The position numbers were made by a program, and so were the translations under genes. Below, one piece after another: positions 52,878 through 53,673 of a stretch of 53,673 nt of DNA. Position 1 is the first letter of the stretch, and every line of letters starts with the position of its first letter. The DNA lies in the NCBI GenBank assembly GCA_910586545.1, contig CAJUIQ010000011.1, positions 1 to 53,673 of the forward strand. The letters run 5' to 3'. Below the pieces are notes generated by a model. That model was not told where the DNA came from and did not search any database. It was given only the letters and a program-made list of their open reading frames with translations. The stretch is from an uncultured Eubacteriales bacterium. Its GTDB lineage: Bacteria > Bacillota > Clostridia > Oscillospirales > CAG-272.

Positions 52878-53450
52878 TTAGTTTGCTACCTTTACCATAG
52901 CATATCGAACAATTCGCTCTCCGATACTGTATCCCTGCTGGAATACTTCTACAATCTCGCTTTCTCCATGCTCTTCATCCTCCACATGCATCACCGCATT
53001 GTGGATGTTGGGATCAAAGGTATCCCCCGGGGCCCCAAAAGGTGTAATCTTCATTTTTTCAAATACCGCCGGCAAGGATCCAAGGATCATTGCAAGCCCC
53101 TCGGCCACTTTATCCGGAGCCGTATATTCCGTCGCGCGCTGTAGGTTGTCGATTACCGGCAGGAGTTCCTTAATACTATCTGCTGCAGCGTCGTTATAAA
53201 TCCCTTCCCGCTCCTTTTGACTTCTCTTGCGAAAGTTATCATACTCCGCAGCCAGACGCAAGTATTTATCCTCCGCCGCTGCTGTGGCGTCCTTTGCCTC
53301 CTGCAATTCCTTTTCCAGCTTTTCAACCGCAGCACGCAGCTTTTTGGTTTCTTTATCCGCAGCCTTCTTTTCTTTTTTATCCGGCGTCTTTTCCTGAGCT
53401 TCCGTTTTATCCGGCTGCATTTCCTCTAAGGTCTCTGTCTCTTGTTCCAT
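52878..53450 (-). CDS. grpE: nucleotide exchange factor GrpE
   Basis: A 190-residue protein. An acidic then Lys- and Glu-rich N-terminus (about 1-45) leads to a long coiled coil and the family segments AAEYDNFRKRSQKE, LPVIDNLQRA and the C-terminal FDPNIHNAVMHVED with VFQQGYSIGERIVRYAMVKV. It releases ADP from DnaK. GAGGGGG lies 6 bp before ATG. It is 67 bp upstream of dnaK. Confidence 0.97.
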   Translation of the reverse strand: MEQETETLEEMQPDKTEAQEKTPDKKEKKAADKETKKLRAAVEKLEKELQEAKDATAAAEDKYLRLAAEYDNFRKRSQKEREGIYNDAAADSIKELLPVIDNLQRATEYTAPDKVAEGLAMILGSLPAVFEKMKITPFGAPGDTFDPNIHNAVMHVEDEEHGESEIVEVFQQGYSIGERIVRYAMVKVAN

Positions 53451-53510
53451 TATATACCCCCTCTAATTTGCTGTCTCCCCATCTCCTGGAGGAGCGTCGT
53501 TGTCTATCAC

Positions 53511-53660
53511 CTCACTGAGGCGCTTGTTGATTCGCTCGCACTCACTGAGGCGCTTGTTGATTCGCTCGCGCTCACTGACGCACTTGTTGATTCACTTGCA
53601 CTCACTGACGCACTTGTTGATTCACTTGCGCTCACTGAGGCGCTTGTCGGCTTCGCAGAT
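53511..53660. repeat. 30-bp tandem repeat, five copies
   Basis: Units start at 53511, 53541, 53571, 53601 and 53631, each beginning CTCACTGA. Units 1 and 2 are alike (GGCGCTTGTTGATTCGCTCG follows), units 3 and 4 are alike (ACGCAC...TTCACTTG), and unit 5 differs in its last half. Within each pair the last base alternates A then G, so a 60-bp unit may have been duplicated. It fills the space between grpE and the gene to the right. Confidence 0.95.
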
Positions 53661-53673
53661 ACTCAGCAACAGC
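53632..53673 (-). CDS. possible 3' end of the upstream gene, expected hrcA
   Basis: Fourteen codons (AVAEYLRSRQAPQ and TGA) reach the right edge in one frame and end inside repeat unit 5. In Bacillota hrcA usually precedes grpE, and the segment AVAEYL resembles the helix that ends HrcA. Another frame also stays open to a stop at 53626-53624. The evidence is too short to decide. Confidence 0.2.
   Translation of the reverse strand, partial: AVAEYLRSRQAPQ

Noticed and set aside
53511..53660. CRISPR array
   Set aside because: The repeats are directly adjacent without unique spacers, so this is a tandem repeat.
53508..53660. Serine-rich repeat adhesin reading SASESTSASV
   Set aside because: The frame holds only about 50 codons after a TGA near the window edge, with no start, signal or anchor; more likely a by-product of the repeat.

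Overview
The window looks like chromosomal DNA from a Gram-positive, low-to-mid GC member of the Bacillota, class Clostridia, probably a gut-type anaerobe (inference). The evidence is the IspH-ribosomal protein S1 fusion, the order FAD oxidoreductase-cmk-plsC-ispH/rpsA, a class B sortase, lipoboxes, a lysine riboswitch on dapA-dapB-lysA, and strong AGGAGG-like ribosome binding sites. No rRNA, tRNA or CRISPR array was seen. Many promoters can be read directly, most of them with near-consensus hexamers and exactly 17 bp of spacing.

Left part (1-12.2 kb): an incomplete phage-like fibre gene leaves the left edge on the minus strand. Next comes a minus-strand housekeeping operon, pth-mfd-prsA-like (peptidyl-tRNA hydrolase, transcription-repair coupling factor, foldase-like lipoprotein). 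A plus-strand unit encodes a class B sortase, an RlmA-type rRNA methyltransferase and a family 2 glycosyltransferase. It is followed by two G3E (CobW-type) metal-chaperone GTPases, the second joined to a TIGR03943/DUF1980-like domain.

Accessory island (about 12.2-19.87 kb): an A+T-rich block that does not match its neighbours. It carries a decayed large serine recombinase, a cysteine-rich KTR protein typical of Tn916-type elements, and a decayed, truncated group II intron. Its intact cargo is a two-component system (OmpR-type regulator and histidine kinase) divergent in promoter but not in strand from an operon encoding a VTC-type polyphosphate polymerase domain protein, a DUF4956 membrane protein and a CotH-family kinase-like surface protein. 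Both transcription units share the same operator layout: CTAAG direct repeats 11 bp apart, then 10 bp to the -10 box. This suggests one autoregulated regulon, and it is the best candidate for an undescribed system in the window. The two flanks of the island carry similar sequences in opposite orientation.

Middle (19.9-34 kb): a large secreted, membrane-anchored protein of unknown function; then rpiR-type regulator, HI0933-type flavoprotein, cmk, plsC and ispH-rpsA on the plus strand. A minus-strand unit follows with a BspA-type leucine-rich-repeat protein, a lipoprotein made of two repeated domains, and an ApbE flavin transferase. A Gfo/Idh/MocA oxidoreductase is transcribed the other way.

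Right part (34-53.7 kb): a long minus-strand series reads recA-recF-recX-rimO-yycJ-rlmH-WG repeat protein-mnmG (DNA repair, then translation-related modification). Then come a MATE exporter and the lysine-riboswitch-controlled dapA-dapB-lysA operon on the plus strand, and the heat-shock series grpE-dnaK-dnaJ-prmA on the minus strand. A 30-bp tandem repeat occupies the DNA upstream of grpE, where hrcA is expected just outside the window.
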